Origin: Vagococcus allomyrinae
GTDB taxonomy: Bacteria; Bacillota; Bacilli; Lactobacillales; Vagococcaceae
Length of the DNA stretch: 64,000 bases
Assembly: GCF_017829975.1 (NCBI RefSeq)
Contig: NZ_JAEEGA010000002.1
Span: forward strand, 507,022 to 571,021
Reading direction: 5' to 3'
Below, one piece after another: positions 1 to 7,507 of the stretch. The notes under the pieces were generated by a model, which worked only from the letters and a program-made list of their open reading frames with translations, made no database searches and was not told the origin of the DNA. The first letter of the stretch is position 1, and every line of letters starts with the position of its first letter. The position numbers and the translations under genes were made by a program.

Positions 1-23
1 AGTTTTTCTTCTTCAAAGTTCAT
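1..23 (-). CDS. terminase large subunit, N-terminal fragment (cut by window edge)
   Basis: An ATG at 23-21 opens a leftward frame reading M-N-F-E-E-E-K and runs off the window. It starts four bases after the stop of the terminase small subunit gene. A large terminase follows the small subunit in nearly all tailed phages, so the identity rests on position; only seven codons are visible. Confidence 0.5.
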
Positions 24-26
24 CTC

Positions 27-515
27 TTACGCCCTCTTTCCAATTGTTGCACCAAACAAAGCTTCTTCGGCCGTCTTTTCTTTTGGTTTTTCTTTCGGTT
101 TCGGTAAAACCAACTTCCCGCGGCTGCTGATAGATAACCCTAAATCGGTTGCCGCTGCTCTCGTCTGTTTGAATAACCTCTCTTGAATTTTAGAAAGCTT
201 ATCAAACTGATCGAGATTATCAATGGCCTTGGGTTTTAACAGTGTTTTACTGACTTTCTGATAGTTTTCTTCTGACACTAAGTATCTAGCCAGTGCTTCA
301 TTATCAAGGTTGGTCATGATACCAATTTCCAAAAGTTCGTTTGCAATTTCGCTAAACTTATCTTTCAGTTTTTTTGGCAAGTATTTTGGTGGCTCGACTT
401 TATCAGCTGGTGCCACAATTTTTGTTTTTTTACGCTCTTCAATTTCTTCTTTTGTCAGGTGTGTTTTCCCTTCAAATTCTAAAATCTCAATCGGTTTTCT
501 TGGTCTTCCAGCCAT
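27..515 (-). CDS. phage terminase small subunit, P27 family
   Basis: The 162-residue protein begins MAGRPRKPIEILEFEGKTHL, the basic start typical of P27-family small terminases, which recognise phage DNA and hand it to the large subunit for packaging. Length and charge fit the family. The C-terminus (KPKEKPKEKTAEEALFG) is lysine rich. It is preceded by an intrinsic terminator and an HNH gene, the usual early/late junction of cos-type siphophages. The ribosome binding site is weak. Confidence 0.85.
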   Translation of the reverse strand: MAGRPRKPIEILEFEGKTHLTKEEIEERKKTKIVAPADKVEPPKYLPKKLKDKFSEIANELLEIGIMTNLDNEALARYLVSEENYQKVSKTLLKPKAIDNLDQFDKLSKIQERLFKQTRAAATDLGLSISSRGKLVLPKPKEKPKEKTAEEALFGATIGKRA

Positions 516-571
516 AATCTTTCACAACCTTTTCCAATTGTTTGTTATACTATTTGATTATTTTTATCTAA

Positions 572-601
572 CACAAAAAGATACTCAAAAACTATTGAGT
601 A
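572..601 (-). terminator. intrinsic terminator between HNH and terminase genes
   Basis: Read leftward, TACTCAA and TTGAGTA arms (601-595 and 588-582) form a hairpin followed by TCTTTTTG. It closes the early transcript before the packaging module. The rest of 516-759 shows no convincing gene; in related phages this interval often carries the cos site, which cannot be recognised by eye here. Confidence 0.6.
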
Positions 602-759
602 CCCTTGTCTATAAGCATTTCCGACAATGCCGATACAACGCCATTCATCAGATTTTAAAAAAGTTTGAATAAAAGGAATTTTGTATGAAGTTGAGGGTGC
701 GTTCTTTGTTGCTTACAAATAGTAAACATTCTGCCATAGGGAGGGTGTTATTTAATTAT

Positions 760-1104
760 CTAAATCCCCCAGTTCCCCATATCCTCTTTAGCCGTCTTCT
801 TATTGTGATGCTCTGCTGTCATCGCTTGCCAGTTTGATTCGTCCCAAAAAAGTTCCATATTGCCTTTGTGCGGCGTTTTGTGGTCCACCACTGTTGCAAT
901 AAGCTTCTCACCTGTTCGCTGACAGTCTTTACACTCGCACAATGGATGACGAATAAGAAATGCTTCTCTCCGCTTCCGCCACTTCCATCCGTACAAACTT
1001 GCTTTCTTTTCTGGTCGATGGTTCTCATGAACATCACAGTATAACTTGTTAGTTAGCTTGCCACACAGTGGGAAAGCACAAGGCTTCATTGGTTGCTTAA
1101 CCAT
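760..1104 (-). CDS. phage HNH endonuclease
   Basis: About 114 residues. N-terminal cysteines (CAFPLCGK, YCDVH) and a second pair (CECKDC) look like zinc-binding knuckles. The core VVDHKTPHKGN followed by N-W-Q-A-M and HHNKKT matches the HNH fold: catalytic DH, then the asparagine and the final histidine. HNH proteins beside terminase genes assist cos cleavage in many siphophages. The start is the ATG at 1104 behind AGGTGGTGG, overlapping the preceding gene by 8 bases. Confidence 0.85.
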   Translation of the reverse strand: MVKQPMKPCAFPLCGKLTNKLYCDVHENHRPEKKASLYGWKWRKRREAFLIRHPLCECKDCQRTGEKLIATVVDHKTPHKGNMELFWDESNWQAMTAEHHNKKTAKEDMGNWGI

Positions 1105-1441
1105 TATTACCACCACCTAGCGAGCTGTGAGTCACTACTGCTTGGATGTAAGCTTGCTTAGTATAAGGCCCATACTCCATCGCTAGGGTATCGAACTCAC
1201 ATGCCAACTGGGTCATAGCATCTATAGTTGGTGTAAGGTTGCCCGTTTTGTTTATCTTGACTAACAACTCAATTACTTCCTGATTAAAGATACGCATTGC
1301 GATGCCTTTCTTAATACACTCCGACTGCATGTTGATAACATCACCCGAAGCTGTGAGTACATCACGATACTCATTAATTACTTCCGTTGGATTATTATCT
1401 ATATGCTTTTTTAATAACTTTCTCTTTTGCTTATCATTCAT
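1097..1441 (-). CDS. hypothetical phage protein
   Basis: A 114-residue soluble protein of no recognised family. Starting at the ATG at 1441 (SD AAGGGG, nine-base spacing), it overlaps the stop of the sigma-like regulator by 8 bases, and its own end overlaps the HNH start, so the three genes are probably translationally coupled. The sequence is helical with a lysine-rich N-terminus (KQKRKLLKKH) and a glycine-rich tail. Confidence 0.6.
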   Translation of the reverse strand: MNDKQKRKLLKKHIDNNPTEVINEYRDVLTASGDVINMQSECIKKGIAMRIFNQEVIELLVKINKTGNLTPTIDAMTQLACEFDTLAMEYGPYTKQAYIQAVVTHSSLGGGNNG

Positions 1442-1955
1442 GGTTAATGACCCCTTCACTATATAGGTGGCGCTTGTCAGACACCCCTCGTTTTTTTAGG
1501 TATTGTTGTATCTTTTTATCTGCTCTCTCAATATAAGTAGACACTGTTCCTTTGCTAATTTGTAAGTACTTAGCAGTCTGATCAAAGGTATTCCCTTTAA
1601 GATAGACCGACTCATAACATTCCCGTTGACGATCTGATAATTGAGACATCACTTCATCAATAAATAGTTTGACTGGCCCCGATACACCATGACTGGAAAG
1701 TATTCGATGATTCTTTTCCACATCTTCAATCCGTTCTCGTAGTGTTGTCCGTTGGTCGTACGAATCTCTTGTCTCTCTTCTTTCTCCCGCTCGCTTCTCT
1801 TTACCTGTCTCAAGCCAAAACAAGGAGTACTCGGTGCTGGAGATTATGCTATTAATTTTTGAGACATCTGAAAGATTGGTTGTATTACGCTTCAAGTTCC
1901 TTGCCAATCGCAAGTCATTTCGATATTCCTTGATAATAGTTTGACTACTCTGCAC
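1434..1955 (-). CDS. sigma-70 region 4-like phage late transcription regulator
   Basis: 173 residues from a GTG at 1955, which has AAGGAGG eight bases upstream; a longer frame exists but lacks a binding site. The C-terminal part (MSQLSDRQRECYESVYLKGN, then AKYLQISKGTVSTYIERADK) is a helix-turn-helix like sigma-factor region 4, as in Xpf/ArpU-type phage activators. Such genes sit at the end of the early operon and switch on late transcription, which fits its place just before HNH and terminase. The N-terminal half is a charged helical region of unknown role. Confidence 0.75.
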   Translation of the reverse strand: MQSSQTIIKEYRNDLRLARNLKRNTTNLSDVSKINSIISSTEYSLFWLETGKEKRAGERRETRDSYDQRTTLRERIEDVEKNHRILSSHGVSGPVKLFIDEVMSQLSDRQRECYESVYLKGNTFDQTAKYLQISKGTVSTYIERADKKIQQYLKKRGVSDKRHLYSEGVINHE

Positions 1956-2051
1956 GTGTCTTTCCTCCTTGAAATAAAAAAAGAAGACACAAACTATTAG
2001 CTGCTTTAAGCTAATAGTTCGCATCCTCTGGTTCTTCCTAGTAAGATACTT

Positions 2052-2240
2052 TTATTTTAATTTCCAACCCGTATGATCCTCACCCTTAACTACTTTACCG
2101 TCACGGGTTTGGATTTCAACTATTCCAAATTGGGGTAATTTCTTTATGTAAGCTTTCCCCTCACTTACGATAATAATAGAGCCACTACACTGTGCTGTCT
2201 CTAAGTTCTTTAAATCTACCGGTTCCAATTCATTCCCCAT
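2052..2240 (-). CDS. XtrA/YqaO-like small phage protein
   Basis: 62 residues. The core SIIIVSEGKAYIKKLPQFG followed by VEIQTRDGKV resembles the XtrA/YqaO family of prophage early proteins (first noted in PBSX and skin), of unknown function. It begins behind AAGGAGG. Confidence 0.6.
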   Translation of the reverse strand: MGNELEPVDLKNLETAQCSGSIIIVSEGKAYIKKLPQFGIVEIQTRDGKVVKGEDHTGWKLK

Positions 2241-2270
2241 TAGTCCGTTTATCCTCCTTCTTATTCCATG

Positions 2271-2459
2271 CTACAATAGCAAGTTCGCTCTTATTTCTTC
2301 TAAGTTCCAATCATCCATTAAGCTGTTTTTGGAACTACTTAGTTTGACATGCCCAATTTCATACCAACCTTCGTCATGGTCATGACCAGCCGGCACCCAT
2401 GCCAAAATCATGATTCTTTTCTTGTTGGGTGCAATTTGATATCTTACATTTTTATCCAT
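2271..2459 (-). CDS. hypothetical small phage protein
   Basis: 62 residues, soluble, no recognised domain (WVPAGHDHDEGWYEIGHVKL in the centre). A strong GAGGAGG site lies before the ATG, and the start overlaps the end of the DUF1642 gene by 16 bases, so coupled translation is likely. Confidence 0.6.
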   Translation of the reverse strand: MDKNVRYQIAPNKKRIMILAWVPAGHDHDEGWYEIGHVKLSSSKNSLMDDWNLEEIRANLLL

Positions 2460-3019
2460 GATTGACCTACCTCCTCGACTGTTCCACCTATGATACCTGC
2501 AGTCATTTCAGCTTCTTGCAAGTCAACTGCCGTAATTCCAGTAACTCCCCCTGGAACATCATCAATTTCAAATACCGGACAAGTTCCATCCTCTCCCCAA
2601 TTCTTAAAGTAAAGCTTGTCACCAACCTTAATGTAATACTTTGGCTCTTCTTCGACTTCGTAGCCTATTTTTAATGCTAACAAGGTTTCGAATGACTGCC
2701 CTCGTAGCCATTCTTTAAGATCGCCATTTTCCATTGTATTCATTACGCCTAAAAACTTTTGGTAGATTAAGGCTGCAATTTGCTCGTCTTCATTCCCTTT
2801 TTTTAAATATTCTGCAACAAACTGTGGTACTTTAATAACCTTGCGATTATACTCGACATTAGCAAGCTGTTTTATTAAGCTATCGTTTAAAACAACTTGT
2901 TTTTCTAATATTTCTACTACACTTGGACTCATTGGCGCCTGATTAGGGCAATACTTCTTCGAAAGCTTGTATCTGATAGCTTTATTTAATTCTTTTATTC
3001 CTTTGATCAATTCATTCAT
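2444..3019 (-). CDS. DUF1642 phage protein
   Basis: 191 residues from the ATG at 3019 (AGGAG, eight bases away); a longer frame lacks a binding site. The middle (KVIKVPQFVAEYLKKGN, IYQKFLG, then GDLKEWLRG and the ALKIGYEVEEEPKYYIKV stretch) has the pattern of DUF1642 proteins, common in early regions of Streptococcus, Lactococcus and Enterococcus phages. No biochemical role is known. Confidence 0.75.
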   Translation of the reverse strand: MNELIKGIKELNKAIRYKLSKKYCPNQAPMSPSVVEILEKQVVLNDSLIKQLANVEYNRKVIKVPQFVAEYLKKGNEDEQIAALIYQKFLGVMNTMENGDLKEWLRGQSFETLLALKIGYEVEEEPKYYIKVGDKLYFKNWGEDGTCPVFEIDDVPGGVTGITAVDLQEAEMTAGIIGGTVEEVGQSWIKM

Positions 3020-3043
3020 GTTTAGCTCTCCTGTGCTTTTTAT

Positions 3044-3150
3044 TTGATTTTTCATGAAAACGTATTATAATTTTAGGTGTAAGCCACTACTGTCCATTGT
3101 GGCTCACAAACCCTGCCCTTGCTGACCACTGTTTGCAAGGGCTCTTCTTA
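3044..3150 (+). ncRNA. candidate rightward small RNA with two hairpins
   Basis: On the + strand TTGATT (3044-3049), 16 bases and TATAAT (3066-3071) form a promoter-like pair in a leftward operon. From about 3078 there follows a hairpin (GTAAGCCAC 3079-3087 with GTGGCTCAC 3099-3107) and a second, perfect one (GCCCTTGC 3115-3122 with GCAAGGGC 3135-3142) ending in TCTTCTTATT. Such an RNA of about 70 bases would be antisense to the leader of the DUF1642 gene. The first stem has an A-C mismatch on this strand but a U-G pair on the other, so a structure in the leftward mRNA is an equal alternative. Confidence 0.3.
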
Positions 3151-3162
3151 TTACCCGAGAGA

Positions 3163-3522
3163 TTAATCAACGTGCACAGTGACAGACACAGCTATAACTT
3201 TTTCCCAGTTAAGCTCCGATACCGTTTTATCTGCCATTTTAGATACTATTTGATCATTAATGTTAGCTTTACCTAATTCCTTTTCTACACTGTCATATAT
3301 TTCTTCAAATGCTCGTTCTACTAAATCATCTTTCTCATCCTCAAACCAAACTCACTCATCATCAATATACATACTTGTTATTTCAGCATTACCCACCGCA
3401 CCTAGCCACCAAGAATGGCCATCGTCTGCAACAATCTCTTCATCAACTTTTGCGACTACTTTTAATTCAGGATTATCACTCATTAATTGTGCTAGTACTT
3501 TAGCATTTTTATTATTAACCAT
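3163..3522 (-). pseudogene. small phage gene interrupted by an in-frame TGA at codon 57
   Basis: From the ATG at 3522 (AAAAGGAG, eight bases away) the frame reads 56 codons to SMYIDDE, then TGA at 3354-3352, then 62 further open codons (VWFEDEKDDLVERAFEEIYD and onward) to a TAA at 3165-3163. Composition continues unchanged across the stop, so this looks like one 119-codon gene with a nonsense mutation. The protein is acidic and soluble, with no recognised family. A functional 56-residue product cannot be excluded. Confidence 0.65.
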
Positions 3523-3561
3523 TGCATTTCACTCCTTTTCATTATCGTAAAGATTAATAAC

Positions 3562-4533
3562 TTAGAACAAACTTTCTTGCATAACGCCACTATCATAATT
3601 GCCGCTAAACAATAGCTTGAACAATGATTCTAATACCTGTACAACTATCGAATTACCAGCTTGATGATATAAAGTGCCGTTCAACTTTCCTTTAATTCCT
3701 GGGTGCTCTTTCAGTGCCAAATCAAAATCATCATCAGCAAACCCCATCAATCGCCAACACTCGCGTTCTGTCAAGATTCGATAAGTATCATCTGACACTT
3801 TTATGACTCCTGAGTTTGGACACCTTAACTGTTTTGTAGTTATTGTTAAAGCATGTGTTGTGATTTCTTCCAACATCCCGTTAAAAGTTGGATGCTTTTT
3901 ACTACCTGGTAACTTAGCTATCATGCTTGGCTGCGTTAATACATACTTATCATCGAATGAGCTTTCTAAGTAGTTAGATAAATGGAGCGGCTCAGTCGTT
4001 TCTAGTTTCGAAAAATCAAATACCGAACCATCTAAGCAACTGACGGCAAATAATCTACGCCTATTTTGAGGTATACCAAAGTCTAAAGCGTTCAATATCT
4101 CGTAGCTAGTTGTATAACCTAGGTCCTTTAAATCACTTATATAACGATTGAACGCTGATATATGCCGCTTGCTCAATACGTTTGGAACATTTTCCCAGAT
4201 TACAACTTGAGGTTGCCACACACCTAAATTTTTTATTATTTGAATGGTTTCAAACATTAGGCTACTCCGTGTACCATCTTCAACATTTCCGCCGTACTGC
4301 TTCCCTCCAATTGAATAATCTTGACAAGGTGATCCATGAACCAAGATATCAGGTTTTAAATCATAGCCCCTCACATCTTGCGGTGCGTAACGATTATCAA
4401 ACATAGCATTGTAACTGCGTACTGCTTTTTCGTTAAATTCAACGTAATCAATACTTTTGTGTTCAACTCCAAGATTAATCAAAGCTTTTCTAGGTGCTCC
4501 TACCCCTCCAAATAACTCAAGCATCTTAATCAA
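3562..4533 (-). CDS. C5-cytosine DNA methyltransferase
   Basis: About 323 residues. It has the motifs of m5C methyltransferases in order: LELFGGVGAPRKAL (I, SAM binding), GSPCQDYS with the catalytic cysteine (IV), WENVPNVL (VI), GIPQNRRRLF (VIII), a target-recognition region, then TERECWRLMGF (IX) and YHQAGNSIVV (X). It methylates a cytosine in a site that cannot be read from sequence. No endonuclease is beside it, so an orphan anti-restriction role is likely. A TTG at 4533 with AGGTG upstream gives the start; the ATG nine bases later is an alternative. Confidence 0.9.
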   Translation of the reverse strand: MIKMLELFGGVGAPRKALINLGVEHKSIDYVEFNEKAVRSYNAMFDNRYAPQDVRGYDLKPDILVHGSPCQDYSIGGKQYGGNVEDGTRSSLMFETIQIIKNLGVWQPQVVIWENVPNVLSKRHISAFNRYISDLKDLGYTTSYEILNALDFGIPQNRRRLFAVSCLDGSVFDFSKLETTEPLHLSNYLESSFDDKYVLTQPSMIAKLPGSKKHPTFNGMLEEITTHALTITTKQLRCPNSGVIKVSDDTYRILTERECWRLMGFADDDFDLALKEHPGIKGKLNGTLYHQAGNSIVVQVLESLFKLLFSGNYDSGVMQESLF

Positions 4534-4575
4534 CTTTTCACCTCACCTTCTTAATCTTCTAGGTATTAGAAACGT

Positions 4576-4881
4576 CTAATCCATTACATACCTAGTCTTG
4601 ATTATCTCAATTGATAAAATTACGTAGCCTTCTTTAACATAATCTTTCTCATGATCTGCACGTCCAAATATACCCACTACACTTGCGAAGACTGTTGACC
4701 CTGTATATTCCTGATTCTTTACATCAAAGCTCTGTAAAAGCAACATATCATTGATTCGGAAAGGTCTATCGTCTTTTCTAACTTCAAACGTCTTGCTACC
4801 AAGCTCCAAATCTCTAAAATATCGAGGATCAATTTTTAAATCATGAACAATTCTCTGATTTTTATATCGAATATCTTTCAT
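4576..4881 (-). CDS. DUF3850 (ASCH-like) phage protein
   Basis: 101 residues. HDLKIDPRYFRDLELGSKTF continuing EVRKDDRPF, then YTGSTVFASVVGIF and GYVILSI, is the DUF3850 pattern: a small ASCH/PUA-like fold thought to bind RNA or modified nucleotides. The ATG at 4881 has AAGGAGG seven bases away. It is common in phage early operons; its function is not established. Confidence 0.75.
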   Translation of the reverse strand: MKDIRYKNQRIVHDLKIDPRYFRDLELGSKTFEVRKDDRPFRINDMLLLQSFDVKNQEYTGSTVFASVVGIFGRADHEKDYVKEGYVILSIEIIKTRYVMD

Positions 4882-4912
4882 CAAAAGACCTCCTTCTTAA
4901 TCTTTCTGGAAA

Positions 4913-5101
4913 TCACACCTTTTTTCTACTTATGGCTTGAGTTATCTTTCTACTAATAGAACCATTCATTTTATTGCTTGGTCCAAGAAAAGAAGATAAT
5001 TCAGGTCTTTTTCTAATAGCCGTCTGTGCTTTTAAAGTCTCATTTTGTAATAATGACTTCAAATAACTAGCTTCGTCTTCATTTAGTTTAATTTCAATCA
5101 T
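4913..5101 (-). CDS. hypothetical small phage protein
   Basis: 62 residues, mostly helical, with a basic C-terminus (ISRKITQAISRKKV). The start is the ATG at 5101 behind AAAGG at eight bases. No recognised family. Confidence 0.55.
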   Translation of the reverse strand: MIEIKLNEDEASYLKSLLQNETLKAQTAIRKRPELSSFLGPSNKMNGSISRKITQAISRKKV

Positions 5102-5122
5102 CGAGTCCACCTTTCTAATCTT

Positions 5123-5353
5123 TTAAGAAATACCAAGATTGCCTTTTCTCAGTTCCTCACCAAAATCTATACCAATGCTACAAGGCTTTTCTTCAATCGC
5201 TTTGACAAAGATATAAACACCTTCTAATTTCATTTGATACATGCTTATGCTGCTGTCTTGGATATAGAAACCGCGGTTTAAATGTTCTTGGATCATTGCT
5301 TCTAATTCCTTACCGCTTATTTGAAAAAATGTTTTGACTGACACTTCGTTCAT
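5123..5353 (-). CDS. hypothetical small phage protein
   Basis: 76 residues, no recognised family. Its ATG overlaps the stop of the upstream gene by four bases, so the two are probably coupled. GAGGTGGCGG serves as the binding site. Confidence 0.55.
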   Translation of the reverse strand: MNEVSVKTFFQISGKELEAMIQEHLNRGFYIQDSSISMYQMKLEGVYIFVKAIEEKPCSIGIDFGEELRKGNLGIS

Positions 5354-5589
5354 TCCGCCACCTCTTCAATGATTTCATACTCATCATCAGAAAGACCATC
5401 AGATACACCCTCGTAAAATTGACTTTCAGCTGACACGCCAATCGATTCACCATCAAGAAAAGTTTCCCTTGCTTTGCAAATATGGCCTTTTTTAAATACT
5501 TTTCTCAAAGTTCCCCAATCTTCCCAAAACACATCTTTTAAAATACGAATTTTCACTATTTTCTCACTACGATAAATTGAATCATTCAT
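5350..5589 (-). CDS. hypothetical small phage protein
   Basis: 79 residues, acidic at the C-terminus (GLSDDEYEIIEEVAE). The N-terminal segment (VKIRILKDVFWEDWGTLRKV) looks like a small beta-barrel but matches no family I know. GGAGG precedes the ATG. Confidence 0.55.
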   Translation of the reverse strand: MNDSIYRSEKIVKIRILKDVFWEDWGTLRKVFKKGHICKARETFLDGESIGVSAESQFYEGVSDGLSDDEYEIIEEVAE

Positions 5590-5593
5590 GTAT

Positions 5594-6187
5594 TTACCTC
5601 CTTAGGTTGTTAAAACAATAGCTATTAGCAAGCTGTTTATAAGCCATCTTTAATCCGGTTAAAACGCCCAAGACTCTTATCGGGTAAACTTCACCATAAT
5701 CACTAAATGTTTCATAATCGACAAACTCACTATATTCAGTGTTTTCAATCCACATAGCTAAGTAATGGTGATAAGCTTCAATTCCGCCAGATTCTTCAAT
5801 AACAGCTTTTAATTCTTTGAAAATCTCACGCTTAATTACTCCTTTTAGCTCACTTTCTTTATACCAAGATAAAAGTTCTTCTTTTGCTTGAGCCTCGTCA
5901 AAACTATATTTACCGCCTTCTCTGGCAGTTAGTTTGTCGCTAAAATATCCAACGTCTAGATCACTCATGAAAAGCAAATCCGCTTTGTCATAAACTTTAA
6001 AGATAAAATCACCAATATCACCAGTAATGTACACTTTGTTGTAATCAAAGACGTAACGGACATAGTAACTTAACGTTCCTGGCTTGCTCCAAGTCAAAAC
6101 TTGCACGTCGCCACAATCCACCATCGTTGCTATATGGTCTTTAAACCACTGGCTTTTAATCATGTCTAAATCTTCTTGCCTTATCAT
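5594..6187 (-). CDS. hypothetical phage protein
   Basis: 197 residues, soluble and acidic, rich in aromatic residues (YYVRYVFDYNKVYITGDIGD). Similar-looking proteins occur in siphophage early regions, but I cannot name a domain. AAGGAGG lies six bases before the ATG, and it is the first of a closely spaced run of four small genes. Confidence 0.6.
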   Translation of the reverse strand: MIRQEDLDMIKSQWFKDHIATMVDCGDVQVLTWSKPGTLSYYVRYVFDYNKVYITGDIGDFIFKVYDKADLLFMSDLDVGYFSDKLTAREGGKYSFDEAQAKEELLSWYKESELKGVIKREIFKELKAVIEESGGIEAYHHYLAMWIENTEYSEFVDYETFSDYGEVYPIRVLGVLTGLKMAYKQLANSYCFNNLRR

Positions 6188-6275
6188 GCTATGCCTCCTT
6201 CTTATTCTTAAACCTAATAATCACTTTCCCGTAAATTACTTCTCCTTTTAACTAGTACCACTTACATTCATTTGG

Positions 6276-6281
6276 TATGAT
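6276..6281 (+). promoter_or_regulatory. extended -10 promoter for the DUF4145 gene
   Basis: TG-G-TATGAT reads as an extended -10 element. Transcription would start near 6288, right before the AAAAGGAGG at 6289-6297, which supports a coding start at 6304. The gene therefore has its own promoter, independent of the leftward early operon. Confidence 0.5.
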
Positions 6282-6303
6282 AGTAAGAAAAGGAGGTTTT
6301 TTT

Positions 6304-6987
6304 ATGTCTAAAAGGTTTCTATGTCCATTTTGCAATTCTTATTTTCCATTAATCGGTGATACCTATAAAAAAGTTACTGTCGCATCAGGTATATTCAAAG
6401 AAAAAAATATCAATCCTTACAGGGATACCTACACATATCATGACGAGTGCATCATAGAGTTTTTTTGTTGCCCTAATTGCGAAGAATCAACCATAAAGCT
6501 TGAAGGTAGCGGAAAACAGGTAGTTGGAACTAAAATTAATGTCAATCCAGATAGTCTCGCACAATCTTTCCCGGAATATATCCCTAAATCAATCAGACAG
6601 GACTATGAAGAGGCATGTAAAATTGTTCGTCTCAGTCCCAAAGCTTCTGCAACTCTATCTAGAAGATGCCTCCAAGGAATGATAAGAGATTATTGGGAAA
6701 TCTCTGGTAAAAATAATTTATTTGAAGAAATTGATGCCATTAAAGACAAGGTAACACCACAGGTAAAGGAAGTTCTCGATAGTGTTCGACAAATCGGTAA
6801 TATTGGCGCACATATGGAAAAAGATATAAACCTAATTGTCGATATTGAACCTGATGAGGCTCAGCAACTAATAAACCTGATAGAGTATTTAATGAATCAA
6901 TGGTATATACAACGTCACGAGTCTGAATTAATGTTAACTTCAATAATCGACATCAACAAAACTAAACAAGAAGATAGAAAAAGTTAG
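6304..6987 (+). CDS. DUF4145 protein with N-terminal zinc ribbon
   Basis: 227 residues from the ATG at 6304. The N-terminus carries CPFC and CCPNCEE pairs (a zinc ribbon). The C-terminal half (LSPKASATLSRRCLQGMIRD, DSVRQIGNIGAHME, then EPDEAQQLINLIEYLMNQWY) is the DUF4145 helical domain, which occurs alone or fused to nuclease and helicase modules of defence systems. It is the only rightward gene inside the leftward early block and has its own promoter, as a moron would. R..GN.GAH resembles HEPN active sites, but the arginine-histidine spacing is longer than usual. Function unknown. Confidence 0.75.
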   Translation: MSKRFLCPFCNSYFPLIGDTYKKVTVASGIFKEKNINPYRDTYTYHDECIIEFFCCPNCEESTIKLEGSGKQVVGTKINVNPDSLAQSFPEYIPKSIRQDYEEACKIVRLSPKASATLSRRCLQGMIRDYWEISGKNNLFEEIDAIKDKVTPQVKEVLDSVRQIGNIGAHMEKDINLIVDIEPDEAQQLINLIEYLMNQWYIQRHESELMLTSIIDINKTKQEDRKS

Positions 6988-7148
6988 TAGTCATCATTTT
7001 CAGCTAATAACTTGCCATTTTTATTCCAGTACTGGTGAACAATCCGTACTGGGTTTTCATTTGTTCCTTTTCCACGTGTTGACTCTGTATGGATTACTTC
7101 AATTATTTCTACTTTCTGCGGTGTTTTCATTTCAATATCGGTTTTCAA
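6984..7148 (-). CDS. small phage protein (54 residues)
   Basis: A TTG at 7148 seven bases behind TTAGGAGGGG opens a 54-residue frame: after MKTDIEMKTPQKVEII comes TRGKGTNENPVRIVHQYW and a tail NGKLLAENDDY. The G-x-G-T-x-x-x-P-V-R-x-V-x-Q-Y-W then L-L-A-E pattern recurs in small lactobacillal phage proteins of unknown role. Its stop overlaps that of the convergent DUF4145 gene. Confidence 0.6.
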   Translation of the reverse strand: MKTDIEMKTPQKVEIIEVIHTESTRGKGTNENPVRIVHQYWNKNGKLLAENDDY

Positions 7149-7196
7149 AATTAACCCCTCCTAATTTTGGTTGGTATTACTAAATCGATTAATCAC

Positions 7197-7460
7197 TTAA
7201 TGATTTCTACATGTACAGTCAGGACAACAACACCTCTGTTCTGACCATAACTTAATACAATCTGCCATGCGGTACCCACAATCTTTGCACGTTCTTTCAT
7301 CCACAATGATGCTCCAACCACACTTACAAGTTCTTTTAAAAACATCATCTTCAACGATTAAACTTCCTTCGCCATTGCCAACCCTATTATTTCCACATGC
7401 AGGACAATCGTTATATTTTCGCATTATTTGAATTAGTTTATTAGCTTCCAATCTTCTCAC
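7197..7460 (-). CDS. DUF3797-like zinc-ribbon protein
   Basis: 87 residues with CPACGN near residue 19, TCKCGW near 44, CKDCGY near 57 and a C-rich tail (RCCCPDCTCRNH), enough for two or more zinc sites. KYNDCPACGNNRVGNGEGSL followed by DDVFKRTCKCGW matches DUF3797, a family of small phage and Firmicute proteins without known function. It could act in DNA or RNA binding. Confidence 0.65.
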   Translation of the reverse strand: MRRLEANKLIQIMRKYNDCPACGNNRVGNGEGSLIVEDDVFKRTCKCGWSIIVDERTCKDCGYRMADCIKLWSEQRCCCPDCTCRNH

Positions 7461-7507
7461 CTCTCTATGATACTATTACACTTATTCATTTCCACTCAAA
7501 GGCCCAT

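Noticed and set aside
310..672. Rightward reading frame over the terminase small subunit
   Set aside because: It is the complement of a recognised gene, with no binding site and no domain.
3260..3550. Rightward frame opposite the broken gene at 3163-3522
   Set aside because: Low-complexity Ser/Leu-rich translation typical of an antisense shadow; the leftward frame has a good binding site.
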